Below, piece after piece: positions 1-9,273 of a stretch of DNA of 64,000 nucleotides. The notes below the pieces were generated by a model that did no database searches, was not told the origin of the DNA, and worked only from the letters and a program-made list of their open reading frames with translations. Every line of letters starts with the position of its first letter. Positions within the stretch are counted from its first letter, which is position 1. The position numbers were made by a program, and so were the translations under genes. The stretch lies in assembly GCA_030141605.1 (NCBI GenBank), contig JAQGDQ010002403.1, positions 1 to 64,000 of the forward strand. Direction: 5' to 3'. The DNA comes from Tubiluchus corallicola (Eukaryota; Priapulida; Priapulimorpha; Priapulimorphida; Tubiluchidae).

Positions 1-60
1 TAATCTTGGCACCTTCTTTTCAGTGCTTTTCCCCTCTATATTATAAACAGATAACTCCAT
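1..60 (-). CDS. rplD: 50S ribosomal protein L4 (N-terminal 20 codons only)
   Basis: The reading frame starts with ATG at 60-58 on the minus strand and runs off the left edge. The 20 visible residues ([13 protein letters not shown]...) fit the N-terminus of L4, a 23S rRNA-binding protein of the large subunit that in many bacteria also represses its own operon. Its ATG shares one base with the rplC stop codon (TAATG), which suggests translational coupling. The identity rests mainly on the universal S10-L3-L4 gene order, because so little protein is visible. Confidence 0.85.
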   Translation of the reverse strand, partial: MELSVYNIEGKSTEKKVPRL

Positions 61-683
61 TATTTCTCAATTATTAAATAACTACCATTATGACCAGCCA
101 CAGCACCCTTTACCACCAATAAATTATTGTCAGACAAAATCTTTATAATCTCTAAATTTTGCATCTTTACTCTATTACCCCCAGTTCTTCCAGCCATTTT
201 CATTCCTTTAAAAACTCTTGCAGGGTAAGATGCTGCACCAATAGAACCGGGTGCTCTATTTCTATTATGCTGACCGTGAGTAGCGTCACCCACACCTGCA
301 AAACCATGCCGTTTTACTACACCTTGAAAACCTTTACCTTTAGATGTTCCAGCCACATCCACAAAAACACCTTCCTTGAACACATCATCTACTTTTACTT
401 CATCTCCCAATTTTAATTCTTTTTCAAAATCAAAAGAAAACTCAAATAGCTTCCTCTTAGGAGATGACTTTGCTTTCTTAAAATGCCCTAACAAAGGTTT
501 CGAAGTGTTTTTATCCTTTTTATCATCATAGCCAAGCTGCACTGCTTCATAACCATCCTTCTCCATAGTTTTCAGCTGAGTAACAATACAAGGACCCACC
601 TTTATTACCGTACAAGGTATGTTCCGCCCTTCCTCACTAAAAACAGACATCATTCCTATTTTCTTTCCTATTAAACCTGACAT
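60..683 (-). CDS. rplC: 50S ribosomal protein L3
   Basis: A 207-residue protein, the normal length for L3, which binds 23S rRNA near the peptidyl transferase centre and nucleates large-subunit assembly. The start [11 protein letters not shown] and the internal stretch [17 protein letters not shown], followed by a glycine- and arginine-rich loop around residues 140-160, are L3 signatures. It follows rpsJ after 17 bases and overlaps rplD by one base, so it is co-transcribed in the S10 operon. Nothing unusual is seen. Confidence 0.98.
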   Translation of the reverse strand: MSGLIGKKIGMMSVFSEEGRNIPCTVIKVGPCIVTQLKTMEKDGYEAVQLGYDDKKDKNTSKPLLGHFKKAKSSPKRKLFEFSFDFEKELKLGDEVKVDDVFKEGVFVDVAGTSKGKGFQGVVKRHGFAGVGDATHGQHNRNRAPGSIGAASYPARVFKGMKMAGRTGGNRVKMQNLEIIKILSDNNLLVVKGAVAGHNGSYLIIEK

Positions 684-700
684 TTTTACCTTTTTTTATA

Positions 701-1015
701 TTAAACCTTTATTTCAACATCTACCCCACTTGGCAATTCTAATTTCATTAAAGCATCTACCGTTTTCGCAGAAGCAGTATTAGAGCTATAAATATCAATC
801 AATCGCTCGTAAGAACATAATTGAAACTGTTCGCGCGATTTTTTATTCACAAAAGTGGAACGAAGAACCGTGAAAATTCTCTTATTAGTAGGAAGAGGTA
901 TAGGACCACTTACTACTGCTCCCGACAGCTTTACTGTTTTCACTATCTTTTCCGACGACTTATCCACAAGATTGTGGTCATAAGACTTTAACTTAATACG
1001 AATTTTTTGACTCAT
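701..1015 (-). CDS. rpsJ: 30S ribosomal protein S10
   Basis: A 104-residue S10, the usual length. It begins [13 protein letters not shown] and contains [17 protein letters not shown], the conserved S10 signature. S10 sits in the 30S head and, in bacteria generally, also partners NusB in antitermination. It lies 13 bases after fusA with no tuf gene between them, so the str and S10 operons appear fused here. No promoter is evident in that 13-base gap. Confidence 0.98.
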   Translation of the reverse strand: MSQKIRIKLKSYDHNLVDKSSEKIVKTVKLSGAVVSGPIPLPTNKRIFTVLRSTFVNKKSREQFQLCSYERLIDIYSSNTASAKTVDALMKLELPSGVDVEIKV

Positions 1016-1028
1016 CTTTAATCTATAA

Positions 1029-3137
1029 TTATAATAACTCTACCTTGCCTTTTGCTTCTTCTACAACTTCTCTTGCCAACTGCTTAGGAACTTCTTCGTA
1101 ATGAGAAAACTCCATAGATGACGTAGCTCTACCAGAAGAAATTGTTCTCAATGTCGTCACATACCCAAACTGCTCCGCCAAAGGTACTTTTGCCTTCACA
1201 ACTCTAGCTCCTGTTTTAGAAGATTCCATCCCTTCTACTTGACCACGTCTTTTATTCAAATCCGATATTATATCACCCATATATTCCTCAGGTGTAACTA
1301 CTTCTAACTTCATCATTGGTTCTAACAGAATAGGTTTCGCTTTCATACAAGCACTTTTAAATGCCAAGCCACCAGCTATTTCAAATGATAGCTGATCAGA
1401 ATCCACAGGATGGAAAGAACCGTCAAACAAAGTAACCTTCAAACTATCTACCTTAAACCCAGCCAAAACACCATTTTTCATAGCCTCCTCTATACCCTTC
1501 TTTACAGAAGGAATATACTCCCTAGGAATATTACCTCCTTTAATCTTATCAACGAACTCCAATCCTTCTTTATCTTTATCAGCAGGGCCTAATACCAATT
1601 GTACATCAGCAAATTTACCACGACCACCTGATTGTTTTTTAAATAGCTCACGATGCTCTACCTCAGAAGTAACAGCTTCCTTATATGCTACTTGAGGTTT
1701 ACCTTGATTACATTCTACCTTAAATTCACGTCTCAACCTATCAATCAAAATATCGAGGTGTAATTCCCCCATACCACTTATAATTGTTTGCCCAGATTCT
1801 TCGTCCGTTTTCACCCTAAAAGTAGGGTCTTCTTCTGCCAGCTTTATCAGTCCTGCGTTTAACTTATCAATATCCACCTGAGACTTAGGCTCAATAGCAA
1901 TACCAATTACAGGCTCTGGGAAAGTCATAGACTCCAATAGAATGGGTTTGTTCTCCACACAAAGTGTATCTCCAGTTTTAATATCCTTAAAACCTACACC
2001 TGCACAAATATCTCCTGCACCAATCGCCTCCTTAGGATTTTGTTTATTAGAATGCATCTGATACAAACGAGAAATTCGTTCTTTTTTACCAGTCCTCGTA
2101 TTCAAAACATACGAACCTGCCTCCAACTTGCCCGAATATACCCTCATAAAAGCTAATCTACCTACAAATGGGTCAGTAGCAATTTTAAAAGCTAAAGCTG
2201 ACAAAGGTTCTTTTTCATCAGGTTGTCTCACTACCTTCTCATTCTCATCAGAAGGCAAAGTACCTACAGTTTCACCTATATCCAAGGGTGAAGGTAAAAA
2301 AGCACATACAGCATCCAACAAGCGCTGAACGCCTTTATTCTTAAAAGATGAACCCGGCATAATAGGAACTATTCTCATTTCAACAGTAGATTTTCTAATA
2401 GCCTCTAATAATTCATCTTCGGTAATAGCATTAGGGTCGTCAAAAAACTTTTCCAATAACACATCATCTGACTCTGCAGCTGCTTCTATCAACTCACCTC
2501 TCCACTTTTCAGCTTCTTCTTTCAGCTCTGCAGGTATATCTACCACCTGAATATCCTTACCCAAATCATCGTTGTATATAATAGCCTTATTAACAACAAG
2601 GTCTATAATGCCTCTAAAATTCTCCTCCGAACCAATAGGAATGCAGAAAGGAACAGGTTTTGCTCCTAGCACTTCTTTAATTTGTTTTACCACCTCAAAA
2701 AAGTCCGCACCTGATCTATCCATCTTATTCACATAAGCAATACGAGGCACACCATATTTTTCTGCCTGTCTCCATACTGTTTCTGATTGTGGCTCAACTC
2801 CCCCTACTGCACAAAACGTAGCCACAGCACCATCCAGCACCCTCAGCGAACGTTCTACCTCTACAGTAAAATCAACGTGCCCTGGTGTATCAATTATATT
2901 TATTTTATACTCTTTATCTTTATATTTCCAAAAAGTAGTTGTAGCAGCAGATGTAATTGTAATACCTCTCTCTTGTTCTTGTTCCATCCAATCCATCGTA
3001 GCAGCACCATCGTGAACCTCTCCTATTTTATGAGTCAGACCTGTATAAAAAAGTATTCGCTCCGTAGTTGTAGTTTTTCCTGCATCCACATGAGCCATTA
3101 TACCAATATTTCTCCTATTCTTTAATTTATCTGACAT
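1029..3137 (-). CDS. fusA: Translation elongation factor G
   Basis: A 702-residue EF-G, the GTPase that drives ribosomal translocation. The GTP-binding motifs are all visible: AHVDAGKTT (about 15-23), RGITI in switch I, DTPGH near residue 85 and NKMD near 138. Domains II to V follow at normal length, with the domain IV to V region [10 protein letters not shown] through SHYEEVP. It lies 32 bases after rpsG and 13 bases before rpsJ. Only one EF-G gene is in the window; many Bacteroidota carry a paralogue, but the place in the str operon makes this the housekeeping copy. Confidence 0.97.
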   Translation of the reverse strand: MSDKLKNRRNIGIMAHVDAGKTTTTERILFYTGLTHKIGEVHDGAATMDWMEQEQERGITITSAATTTFWKYKDKEYKINIIDTPGHVDFTVEVERSLRVLDGAVATFCAVGGVEPQSETVWRQAEKYGVPRIAYVNKMDRSGADFFEVVKQIKEVLGAKPVPFCIPIGSEENFRGIIDLVVNKAIIYNDDLGKDIQVVDIPAELKEEAEKWRGELIEAAAESDDVLLEKFFDDPNAITEDELLEAIRKSTVEMRIVPIMPGSSFKNKGVQRLLDAVCAFLPSPLDIGETVGTLPSDENEKVVRQPDEKEPLSALAFKIATDPFVGRLAFMRVYSGKLEAGSYVLNTRTGKKERISRLYQMHSNKQNPKEAIGAGDICAGVGFKDIKTGDTLCVENKPILLESMTFPEPVIGIAIEPKSQVDIDKLNAGLIKLAEEDPTFRVKTDEESGQTIISGMGELHLDILIDRLRREFKVECNQGKPQVAYKEAVTSEVEHRELFKKQSGGRGKFADVQLVLGPADKDKEGLEFVDKIKGGNIPREYIPSVKKGIEEAMKNGVLAGFKVDSLKVTLFDGSFHPVDSDQLSFEIAGGLAFKSACMKAKPILLEPMMKLEVVTPEEYMGDIISDLNKRRGQVEGMESSKTGARVVKAKVPLAEQFGYVTTLRTISSGRATSSMEFSHYEEVPKQLAREVVEEAKGKVELL

Positions 3138-3169
3138 TTCTCTTCTATAAATATTATATATTTTATATA

Positions 3170-3646
3170 TTAAAATCTAAAATGAGCAAAAGCACGGTTT
3201 GCTTCCGCCATTCTGTGCATTTCTTCTTTCTTCTTAAAAGCTGCTCCTTCCTTATTATAAGCTGCTAATATTTCTGCTGATAGTTTATTACTCATTGATT
3301 TTCCACTCCTTTTTCTTGCAAAAGCAATGATGCTTTTCATACTCACGGACAATTTGCGCTCAGGTCTTATTTCTCTTGGCACTTGAAAAGTTGCCCCCCC
3401 TATTCTTCTACTTTTTACTTCTACAGAAGGAGTTACATTTTCTAAAGCCTTTTTCCATAATTCTATACTAGAAATACCCTCTTCCTTAGCTTTATCTTTT
3501 ATAAGCTCCATAGAATCGTAAAACACTTTAAAAGCTGTACTTTTCTTGCCTGCCAACATCATATTATTCACAAAAGCAGTAACTATAGTATCGTTATACT
3601 TAGGGTCTGCTAATATAGGTTTCTTTTTGGGAGTCGTCTTTCTCAT
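3170..3646 (-). CDS. rpsG: 30S ribosomal protein S7
   Basis: A 158-residue S7, which organises the 3' domain of 16S rRNA and contacts the E-site tRNA. Characteristic segments are [12 protein letters not shown] (about 27-38), the [16 protein letters not shown] stretch (about 75-90) and the C-terminal [15 protein letters not shown]. It lies 33 bases downstream of rpsL in the str operon. The length and all conserved blocks are normal. Confidence 0.98.
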   Translation of the reverse strand: MRKTTPKKKPILADPKYNDTIVTAFVNNMMLAGKKSTAFKVFYDSMELIKDKAKEEGISSIELWKKALENVTPSVEVKSRRIGGATFQVPREIRPERKLSVSMKSIIAFARKRSGKSMSNKLSAEILAAYNKEGAAFKKKEEMHRMAEANRAFAHFRF

Positions 3647-3679
3647 TACGAAATATTATTATAATATGCTTAGTTCTTA

Positions 3680-4054
3680 CTATTTCTTTGGCCTTTTAGC
3701 ACCATACTTAGACCTACGTTGTGTACGTCCCTCTACACCCGAAGCATCTAATGTGCCACGCACCAGATGATATCTTACTCCGGGAAGATCTTTCACCCTA
3801 CCACCTCTTACTAAGACTATGGAGTGTTCTTGTAAATTGTGTCCTTCTCCCGGTATATAAACGTTCACTTCCTTGCCATTGGTCAATCTTACTCTTGCCA
3901 CCTTTCTCATTGCTGAGTTAGGTTTTTTAGGCGTAGTAGTATATACTTTTACGCACACTCCTCTTCTCTGTGGACAAGCACTTAATGCTGGAGACTTGCT
4001 TTTGTCCTGTTGTTTCACCCTTCCTTTTCTTACTAACTGCTGTATCGTAGGCAT
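3680..4054 (-). CDS. rpsL: 30S ribosomal protein S12
   Basis: A 124-residue S12, the decoding-centre protein and first gene of the str operon. It contains [19 protein letters not shown] (39-57) and [14 protein letters not shown] (83-96). Lys43 and Lys88, the positions most often changed in streptomycin-resistant mutants, are both lysine, so the sequence is of the sensitive type. A strong Bacteroidota promoter lies about 60-90 bases upstream. A six-codon ATG frame (4062-4082) sits in the leader just before the gene; I make no functional claim for it. Confidence 0.98.
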   Translation of the reverse strand: MPTIQQLVRKGRVKQQDKSKSPALSACPQRRGVCVKVYTTTPKKPNSAMRKVARVRLTNGKEVNVYIPGEGHNLQEHSIVLVRGGRVKDLPGVRYHLVRGTLDASGVEGRTQRRSKYGAKRPKK

Positions 4055-4111
4055 ATAATACTTATTTTCTTATAAATTTCATTAAATAAAATATTTTCAA
4101 AAATCGGACTG

Positions 4112-4142
4112 CAAAGATATTTTTTTATTTTAAAACAAACAA
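4112..4142 (-). promoter_or_regulatory. Promoter of the str/S10 operon
   Basis: On the minus strand TTG (4142-4140) is followed by 20 bases and then TATCTTTG (4119-4112), an exact TAnnTTTG -7 box with a -33 element at the spacing used by the Bacteroidota primary sigma factor. Transcription would start near 4106, giving a leader of about 50 bases before rpsL. This is one of the best promoter matches in the window, as expected for a ribosomal operon. Confidence 0.75.
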
Positions 4143-4315
4143 CTTTTTATTCTTAAAATAAATAAAAAATATCTCTTTACTCAAAAAACACAACACCTAT
4201 ACACCCAGCAAATATGCTTATAATCATAGTGTTTTAATTTTTTATTTCTACTATTTTAATTTAAAACTAATATAACTTTGAATAAGTGTGCTGATTGATT
4301 TTTTTCTTTTTTTAA

Positions 4316-4414
4316 TCAAAAAAACTTGGATTTAAGCAGATAGCCAACCCACCAGCTCACCCCCATAATTACAAAAATCAATACTAGATAATTCGCAACC
4401 CTATTTCTCCTCAT
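4316..4414 (-). CDS. Possible small single-span membrane peptide (32 residues)
   Basis: ATG at 4414-4412 opens a 32-codon frame ending in TGA at 4318-4316, in the 511-base gap between rpsL and gltX. The predicted peptide has a basic N-terminus (MRRNRVANY), a hydrophobic core LVLIFVIMGVSWWVGYLL and a basic end, which is what a small one-span inner-membrane protein looks like. A TAATTTTG -7 box lies at 4437-4430, 15 bases upstream of the ATG. I recognise no family. The rest of 4055-4565 holds the rpsL promoter and AT-rich DNA with no other coding potential that I see. A chance frame remains possible. Confidence 0.35.
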   Translation of the reverse strand: MRRNRVANYLVLIFVIMGVSWWVGYLLKSKFF

Positions 4415-4565
4415 TTTAATAACTTATTGCAAAATTAAGAAAATAATGGGAATTATGTACTATTAAAAAATTTAAATTAACATTGAACTGACAAGTCGTA
4501 GTCTATCACTATAATATTAATTTGAATATATTTTTGTTTTCTTTGCATTAAACAAAAAAAGAAAT

Positions 4566-6074
4566 ATGTACAACAAAGTAAGAGTTCGCTTTGCTCCAAG
4601 CCCCACAGGAGCATTACACATAGGAGGAGTAAGAACAGCCTTGTTCAATTATTTGTTTGCCAAAAAGAACAATGGCACGTTTATTTTAAGAATAGAAGAT
4701 ACTGACCAAACACGCTACATTTCTGAATCCGAAGACTATATTGTAAAATCTCTACAATGGTGTGGTATCAAAATAGACGAGGGATATAAAGTAGGAGGCA
4801 GTTTTGCCCCCTACAAACAGTCAGAGCGAAAAAACCTATACAAACAATATGCTAATCAACTTATAGAAAATGGAAGCGCTTATTATGCTTTCGATACTCC
4901 ACAAGAGTTGGACGCATTGCGAAACACACAGCCCAATTTTACTTATAATGCAAAAATGCGGAACAAATTGAAAAACTCTATTTGTTTGCCAAAAGATGAA
5001 GTCGAAAAACTTATAGACAACAATACTCCCTACGTCATCAGATTTAAAATACCTGAAAATCAACAGATTACATTTGCTGACAGTATACGAGGAAAAATTA
5101 GCTTCAATACTTCTGAATTGGATGATAAAATTATTTTCAAATCAGATGGACTGCCCACCTATCACCTTGCTAATATAGTAGATGACCATTTGATGCAAAT
5201 TAGCCACGTGATAAGAGGCGAAGAGTGGTTGCCTTCTACTCCACTTCACCTATTGTTGTATAAAGCTCTAAGCTGGCAAGCACCTCAATATGCTCACCTA
5301 CCTTTGATATTGAAGCCCAGTGGAAAGGGAAAACTAAGTAAAAGGGATGGCGATCAGCTAGGATTTCCTGTATTTCCTTTGGAATGGACTGACCCCAAGT
5401 CAAAAGAAAAATCTAGCGGATATAAAGAAACGGGTTACCTTCCTGATGCTTTTATCAATATGCTTGTATTGCTGGGCTGGAATTCTGGCACTGAACAAGA
5501 GCTCTTTTCAATGGAAGAACTAATTGAGCAGTTTTCTTTGGAAAATATTAATAAAGCAGGTGCTAGATTTGACTTTAAAAAAGCCTTGTGGTTCAACCAT
5601 CAATACTTGCAAAAATTACCTAACTCAAAACTTACTATTCAACTACAACAGATACTTGGTGAAAAAAAATTGAGTTTTAAAAATGATTATGTTGAAACGG
5701 TATGCAACCTTGTAAAGGATCGCCTTAATTTTACCCACGAACTATGGCAACATAGTCATTACTTTTTTACTCCGCCTACAGAATATGATAAAAAAACAGT
5801 AAAAAAAAGGTGGAAAGAGAATACCCCTAACAATATGACGAAACTTGTTGAGGTTCTTCAAGATATAAAAGATTGGCAGGCTCAAACTTTGGAGATTGCC
5901 TTCAAAAAATATATAGAGGAACATCAGCTTAGCCTTGGGCAGATGATGAATGCCTTGCGTCTTACAATAGTTGGGACTACTACTGGTGTAGGGCTTTTTG
6001 ATATTTTATATCTTATAGGCAAAGACGAAACCATCAAACGTATACAAATAGCAGTAAGCAATATAAAAAAGTAA
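4566..6074 (+). CDS. gltX: Glutamyl-tRNA synthetase
   Basis: A 502-residue class I synthetase that charges tRNA-Glu. The HIGH-type motif is PTGALHIGG (13-21), and the KMSKS-type motif KLSKRDGD lies near residue 260. The C-terminal anticodon-binding region extends from about 340. Its length and motifs fit bacterial GluRS rather than the eukaryote-type glutaminyl enzyme. Whether it is discriminating cannot be decided by eye. A TTTCTTTG element at 4538-4545 is a weak promoter candidate. The next gene starts 18 bases after its stop. Confidence 0.96.
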   Translation: MYNKVRVRFAPSPTGALHIGGVRTALFNYLFAKKNNGTFILRIEDTDQTRYISESEDYIVKSLQWCGIKIDEGYKVGGSFAPYKQSERKNLYKQYANQLIENGSAYYAFDTPQELDALRNTQPNFTYNAKMRNKLKNSICLPKDEVEKLIDNNTPYVIRFKIPENQQITFADSIRGKISFNTSELDDKIIFKSDGLPTYHLANIVDDHLMQISHVIRGEEWLPSTPLHLLLYKALSWQAPQYAHLPLILKPSGKGKLSKRDGDQLGFPVFPLEWTDPKSKEKSSGYKETGYLPDAFINMLVLLGWNSGTEQELFSMEELIEQFSLENINKAGARFDFKKALWFNHQYLQKLPNSKLTIQLQQILGEKKLSFKNDYVETVCNLVKDRLNFTHELWQHSHYFFTPPTEYDKKTVKKRWKENTPNNMTKLVEVLQDIKDWQAQTLEIAFKKYIEEHQLSLGQMMNALRLTIVGTTTGVGLFDILYLIGKDETIKRIQIAVSNIKK

Positions 6075-6092
6075 AATAATTATATTTGTAGA

Positions 6093-6746
6093 ATGAACAT
6101 AAAAAATTCACTGAAAAAAATATCAATCTTTCTACTAATTTCAATCCTATTAGCATCTCTATCTATCATAGTTATAGATTATTGGGTAACCTATACTACC
6201 AAAAACAAAACCTATACCTCTACTTCAAATATACCTCACAACAAAGTAGGGCTATTACTTGGTACTGCTAAATATTTTGTAAAAGGGCATATCAACAATT
6301 ATTACCAATACAGAATAGATGCAGCAGTAGAACTATTCAAAGCAGGAAAAATAGATTATATACTTATCAGTGGAGACAACAGAACTACAAAATACAACGA
6401 ACCTATTACTATGAAAAAAGACCTTGTAGAAATAGGAATACCCGCAAATAAAATATACTTAGACTATGCAGGTTTTCGTACCTTAGATTCTGTTATTAGG
6501 TCTCAACAAATATTTGGGCAAAACAACCTTACCATTATAAGCCAACCTTTTCACAACCAAAGAGCCATATATATAGCCCAAAGAAAAAACATCAACGCCA
6601 TTGGGTACAATGCTAAAGAAGTAGTAACCTCACACTATGTTTACAAAACAATAATAAGAGAAAAATTTGCTCGTACCAAAATGCTTTTTGACCTTATATT
6701 TAACACCACACCCAAACATTTGGGAGAAACTATAGAAATAAACTAA
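6093..6746 (+). CDS. SanA/YdcF-type membrane protein (DUF218)
   Basis: A 217-residue protein with one N-terminal membrane span (about 11-31) and a DUF218 domain. Family segments are VGLLLGTAKY (52-61), YRIDAAVELFKAGKIDYILISGD, and the FRTLDSV and ISQPFHNQRAIYIA blocks. In E. coli the relative SanA affects envelope permeability to vancomycin at high temperature; the biochemical activity is not settled. It follows gltX by 18 bases. A TATATTTG box at 6081-6088 ends only 4 bases before the ATG, so an internal promoter would give a leaderless mRNA; read-through from gltX is equally possible. Confidence 0.85.
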   Translation: MNIKNSLKKISIFLLISILLASLSIIVIDYWVTYTTKNKTYTSTSNIPHNKVGLLLGTAKYFVKGHINNYYQYRIDAAVELFKAGKIDYILISGDNRTTKYNEPITMKKDLVEIGIPANKIYLDYAGFRTLDSVIRSQQIFGQNNLTIISQPFHNQRAIYIAQRKNINAIGYNAKEVVTSHYVYKTIIREKFARTKMLFDLIFNTTPKHLGETIEIN

Positions 6747-6808
6747 GAATAGAAAGCCAAATAATTTCTAAATTTGCACCTACTAACAACTAATAAAACT
6801 ACAACAAA

Positions 6809-7849
6809 ATGGAAAAAAGAAAAATAGGGAATAGCGACCTTAATGTATCCAAAATATGTCTTGGAACAATGACATGGGGACAGCAAAATACAGAGGAAGA
6901 TGCTCATCGGCAAATGGATATGGCTTTATCCCACGGGATTAACTTTATAGATACGGCAGAAGTATATGCAGTACCTGTTGACCCTGAAACTTCTGGACTG
7001 ACGGAACAATATATTGGAAGTTGGTTGAAAAAAACTAACAACCGAAGTAAAGTAATCATTGCCAGCAAAATAGTAGGAAAAGGCTTTTTACATATACGCA
7101 ATGCTGAAGGCTTCACTCCACAAGGTATTAAAGATGCAGTAGAAGGTAGCCTCAAAAGATTGCAAACTGACTATATAGACCTGTATCAGCTGCATTGGCC
7201 ACAAAGAGATGTAAATAAATTTGGACAATTGGACTATAAGCCAGAAATGGCACAAACCATCGACCACATTGAAGAAACACTTACTGCCCTTGCCGAAGAG
7301 GTAAAAAGAGGAACGATACGCTACGTAGGCCTATCCAACGAAACTCCTTGGGGAGTAATGAAATTCATAGAACACGCTAAAAACAAAAAGAAGTATCCTT
7401 ATATTATCAGTGTGCAAAATGCTTACAATCTTATCAACCGCATCCCTGATATACATCTTACCGAAACTTTAATGCGCGAAGATATAGGTTTCTTACCCTA
7501 CTCCCCTCTTGCAGGAGGACTACTCTCAGGAAAGTACAGAGGAGGGAAAAAACCTGCTGGTGCAAGATTTTCTACTTGGGGAGAACAAATAATGCCAAGG
7601 TATGTAAACAAAAAAAGTGAGCAAGCCATAGAATCCTACTGCCAAGTAGCAGAAAAGCACGAACTATCACCTACACAAATGGCTCTTGCTTTTGTAAACG
7701 ATAGAGCCTTTACATCTTCTAACATCATAGGTGCAACTACATTAGAACAGCTTAAAGAGTGTATAGAGTCAGCCTATGTGAAACTTAGTGATGAAGTGTT
7801 GGAAGACATAGAGAAAGTGCATTTTGAACAACCCAATACATCAGCTTAA
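6809..7849 (+). CDS. Aldo/keto reductase, Tas-like
   Basis: A 346-residue NADPH-dependent oxidoreductase of the aldo/keto reductase superfamily. The catalytic tetrad is visible as Asp48 and Tyr53 (FIDTAEVY), Lys87 (IASKIVG) and His129 (YQLHWPQ). The C-terminal GATTLEQLKE loop binds the cofactor. The opening KIGNSDLNVSKICLGTMTWGQ and the length match the Tas subgroup, whose physiological substrate is unknown. A TAAATTTG box at 6769-6776 lies 32 bases upstream of the ATG. It appears to be a single-gene transcript. Confidence 0.92.
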   Translation: MEKRKIGNSDLNVSKICLGTMTWGQQNTEEDAHRQMDMALSHGINFIDTAEVYAVPVDPETSGLTEQYIGSWLKKTNNRSKVIIASKIVGKGFLHIRNAEGFTPQGIKDAVEGSLKRLQTDYIDLYQLHWPQRDVNKFGQLDYKPEMAQTIDHIEETLTALAEEVKRGTIRYVGLSNETPWGVMKFIEHAKNKKKYPYIISVQNAYNLINRIPDIHLTETLMREDIGFLPYSPLAGGLLSGKYRGGKKPAGARFSTWGEQIMPRYVNKKSEQAIESYCQVAEKHELSPTQMALAFVNDRAFTSSNIIGATTLEQLKECIESAYVKLSDEVLEDIEKVHFEQPNTSA

Positions 7850-7983
7850 ATTTGGTTTAAAGCAGGTAAAAAAAGGGATAAGTAAAAGTGCTTGTCCCTT
7901 TTCTTTTTCTCAATTTTCATATAAGACAAATATAAAATCCTTACCTTTGTGTATTATCTCCTGCAATATGGAGAATTTTTAGA

Positions 7984-8010
7984 TAGAGACAAAATAGCTA
8001 TTTGCCTCTA
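7984..8010 (+). promoter_or_regulatory. Leader hairpin upstream of the aminotransferase gene
   Basis: TAGAGACAAA (7984-7993) can pair with TTTGCCTCTA (8001-8010) as a 10-bp stem with one A-C mismatch and a 7-base loop. It lies between a TACCTTTG -7 box (7942-7949) and the ATG codons at 8018 and 8036, so it would sit in the mRNA leader. No U-tract follows, so it is not an intrinsic terminator. I know of no riboswitch class it fits. Confidence 0.35.
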
Positions 8011-8035
8011 AAATGAAATGTTAAATATAAATAAG

Positions 8036-9247
8036 ATGCCACAAATATCACGACGCGGAAATACAATGCCTCAATCGCCTATTAGAAAGCTCGTGCCATT
8101 CGAAGAAAAAGCACGTGAGAAAGGCATTACTATATACAACCTTAATATAGGACAACCAGATATACACTCCTCTGATATAGCTCTCAAAGCTGTTAAGGAA
8201 AATCATCTGGATGTCATAAAATACAGTCCATCGGCAGGAGAGCTATCTTACCGCAAAAAACTCACTCAATATTACGAGAGAAAAGGTATTAATATCACTC
8301 CTGATGATATTATTGTAACCACAGGAGCTTCTGAGGCTATTATTTTTGCTTTTATGTCCTGCCTCAATCACGGGGAAGAAATTATTATTCCTGAACCTTT
8401 TTATTCCAATTTCAACAGCTTTGCTATCACAGCAGGGGTCAATGTAAAGCCTATTACTTCTACCATAGAGAATAATTTTGCATTGCCTCCTATTAGCGAG
8501 TTCGAGAAACTTATTACCAGCAATACTAAGGGAATAGTTATTTGCAATCCTAACAACCCTACAGGCTATTTGTATTCTCAAGAAGAGTTGGAGCAGCTGC
8601 GACAAATAGTAAAAAAATACGACCTCTATCTTTTTGCTGATGAGGTATATAGGGAGTTTTGCTATACTGATGCTCCTCATCATTCGATGATGAACCTTAA
8701 AGAGATAGAACAAAATGTTATACTTTTTGATTCGCTCTCTAAGCGATATAGTGCTTGTGGTGTTCGTGTTGGAGCCTTAATTACCAAAAACAAAGAAGTC
8801 ATCAACACAGCCATCAAATATGCACAAGCACGTCTTAGTCCACCTACCTATGGGCAGGTGTTTGGCGAAGCAGCTATTGATACTCCTGATGAATATTTCA
8901 AAGAAGTAAGGCAAGATTATATACGCAGAAGAGACCTTGTGGTAAAGGAACTCAACAAGATGGAAGGCGTATATTGCCCTACACCACAAGGGGCTTTTTA
9001 CGTCATAGCCAAATTACCAATAGACAACTCTGATAAGTTCTGCAAGTGGTTGCTTAGCGACTTTCAATACAACAACCAAACTGTGATGCTGGCACCTGCC
9101 ACAGGTTTCTACTCTACCAAAAAACTGGGTAAAAATGAAGTGCGTATTGCCTACGTTCTCAACACCCAAGAGTTAGAAAAAGCATTGGAGGTGCTAAAAG
9201 AAGCATTGAAGGTGTATAATAGTGGAGAGCCTAACAACATACAGTAA
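8036..9247 (+). CDS. Pyridoxal-phosphate aminotransferase, class I/II
   Basis: A fold-type I aminotransferase of about 403 residues, related to aspartate/aromatic aminotransferases. It shows NIGQPD near the N-terminus, TTGASEAI, the cofactor-contacting CNPNNPTG, FADEVY, and the Schiff-base lysine in DSLSKRYSACGVRVG. The in-frame ATG at 8018 is also possible. I prefer 8036 because family members usually begin MPxISxRGxxMPxSPIRKL, which this start reproduces. The substrate cannot be read from the sequence. A TACCTTTG -7 box lies at 7942-7949. Confidence 0.9.
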   Translation: MPQISRRGNTMPQSPIRKLVPFEEKAREKGITIYNLNIGQPDIHSSDIALKAVKENHLDVIKYSPSAGELSYRKKLTQYYERKGINITPDDIIVTTGASEAIIFAFMSCLNHGEEIIIPEPFYSNFNSFAITAGVNVKPITSTIENNFALPPISEFEKLITSNTKGIVICNPNNPTGYLYSQEELEQLRQIVKKYDLYLFADEVYREFCYTDAPHHSMMNLKEIEQNVILFDSLSKRYSACGVRVGALITKNKEVINTAIKYAQARLSPPTYGQVFGEAAIDTPDEYFKEVRQDYIRRRDLVVKELNKMEGVYCPTPQGAFYVIAKLPIDNSDKFCKWLLSDFQYNNQTVMLAPATGFYSTKKLGKNEVRIAYVLNTQELEKALEVLKEALKVYNSGEPNNIQ

Positions 9248-9273
9248 TGTTGCTCTCCTCCTTTTCGAGGGGC

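Noticed and set aside
4055-4565. A tRNA or other structured RNA in the rpsL-gltX gap
   Set aside because: No cloverleaf-like arms, no GTTCGAATC-type T loop and no GC-rich stretch were found here or in the other gaps.
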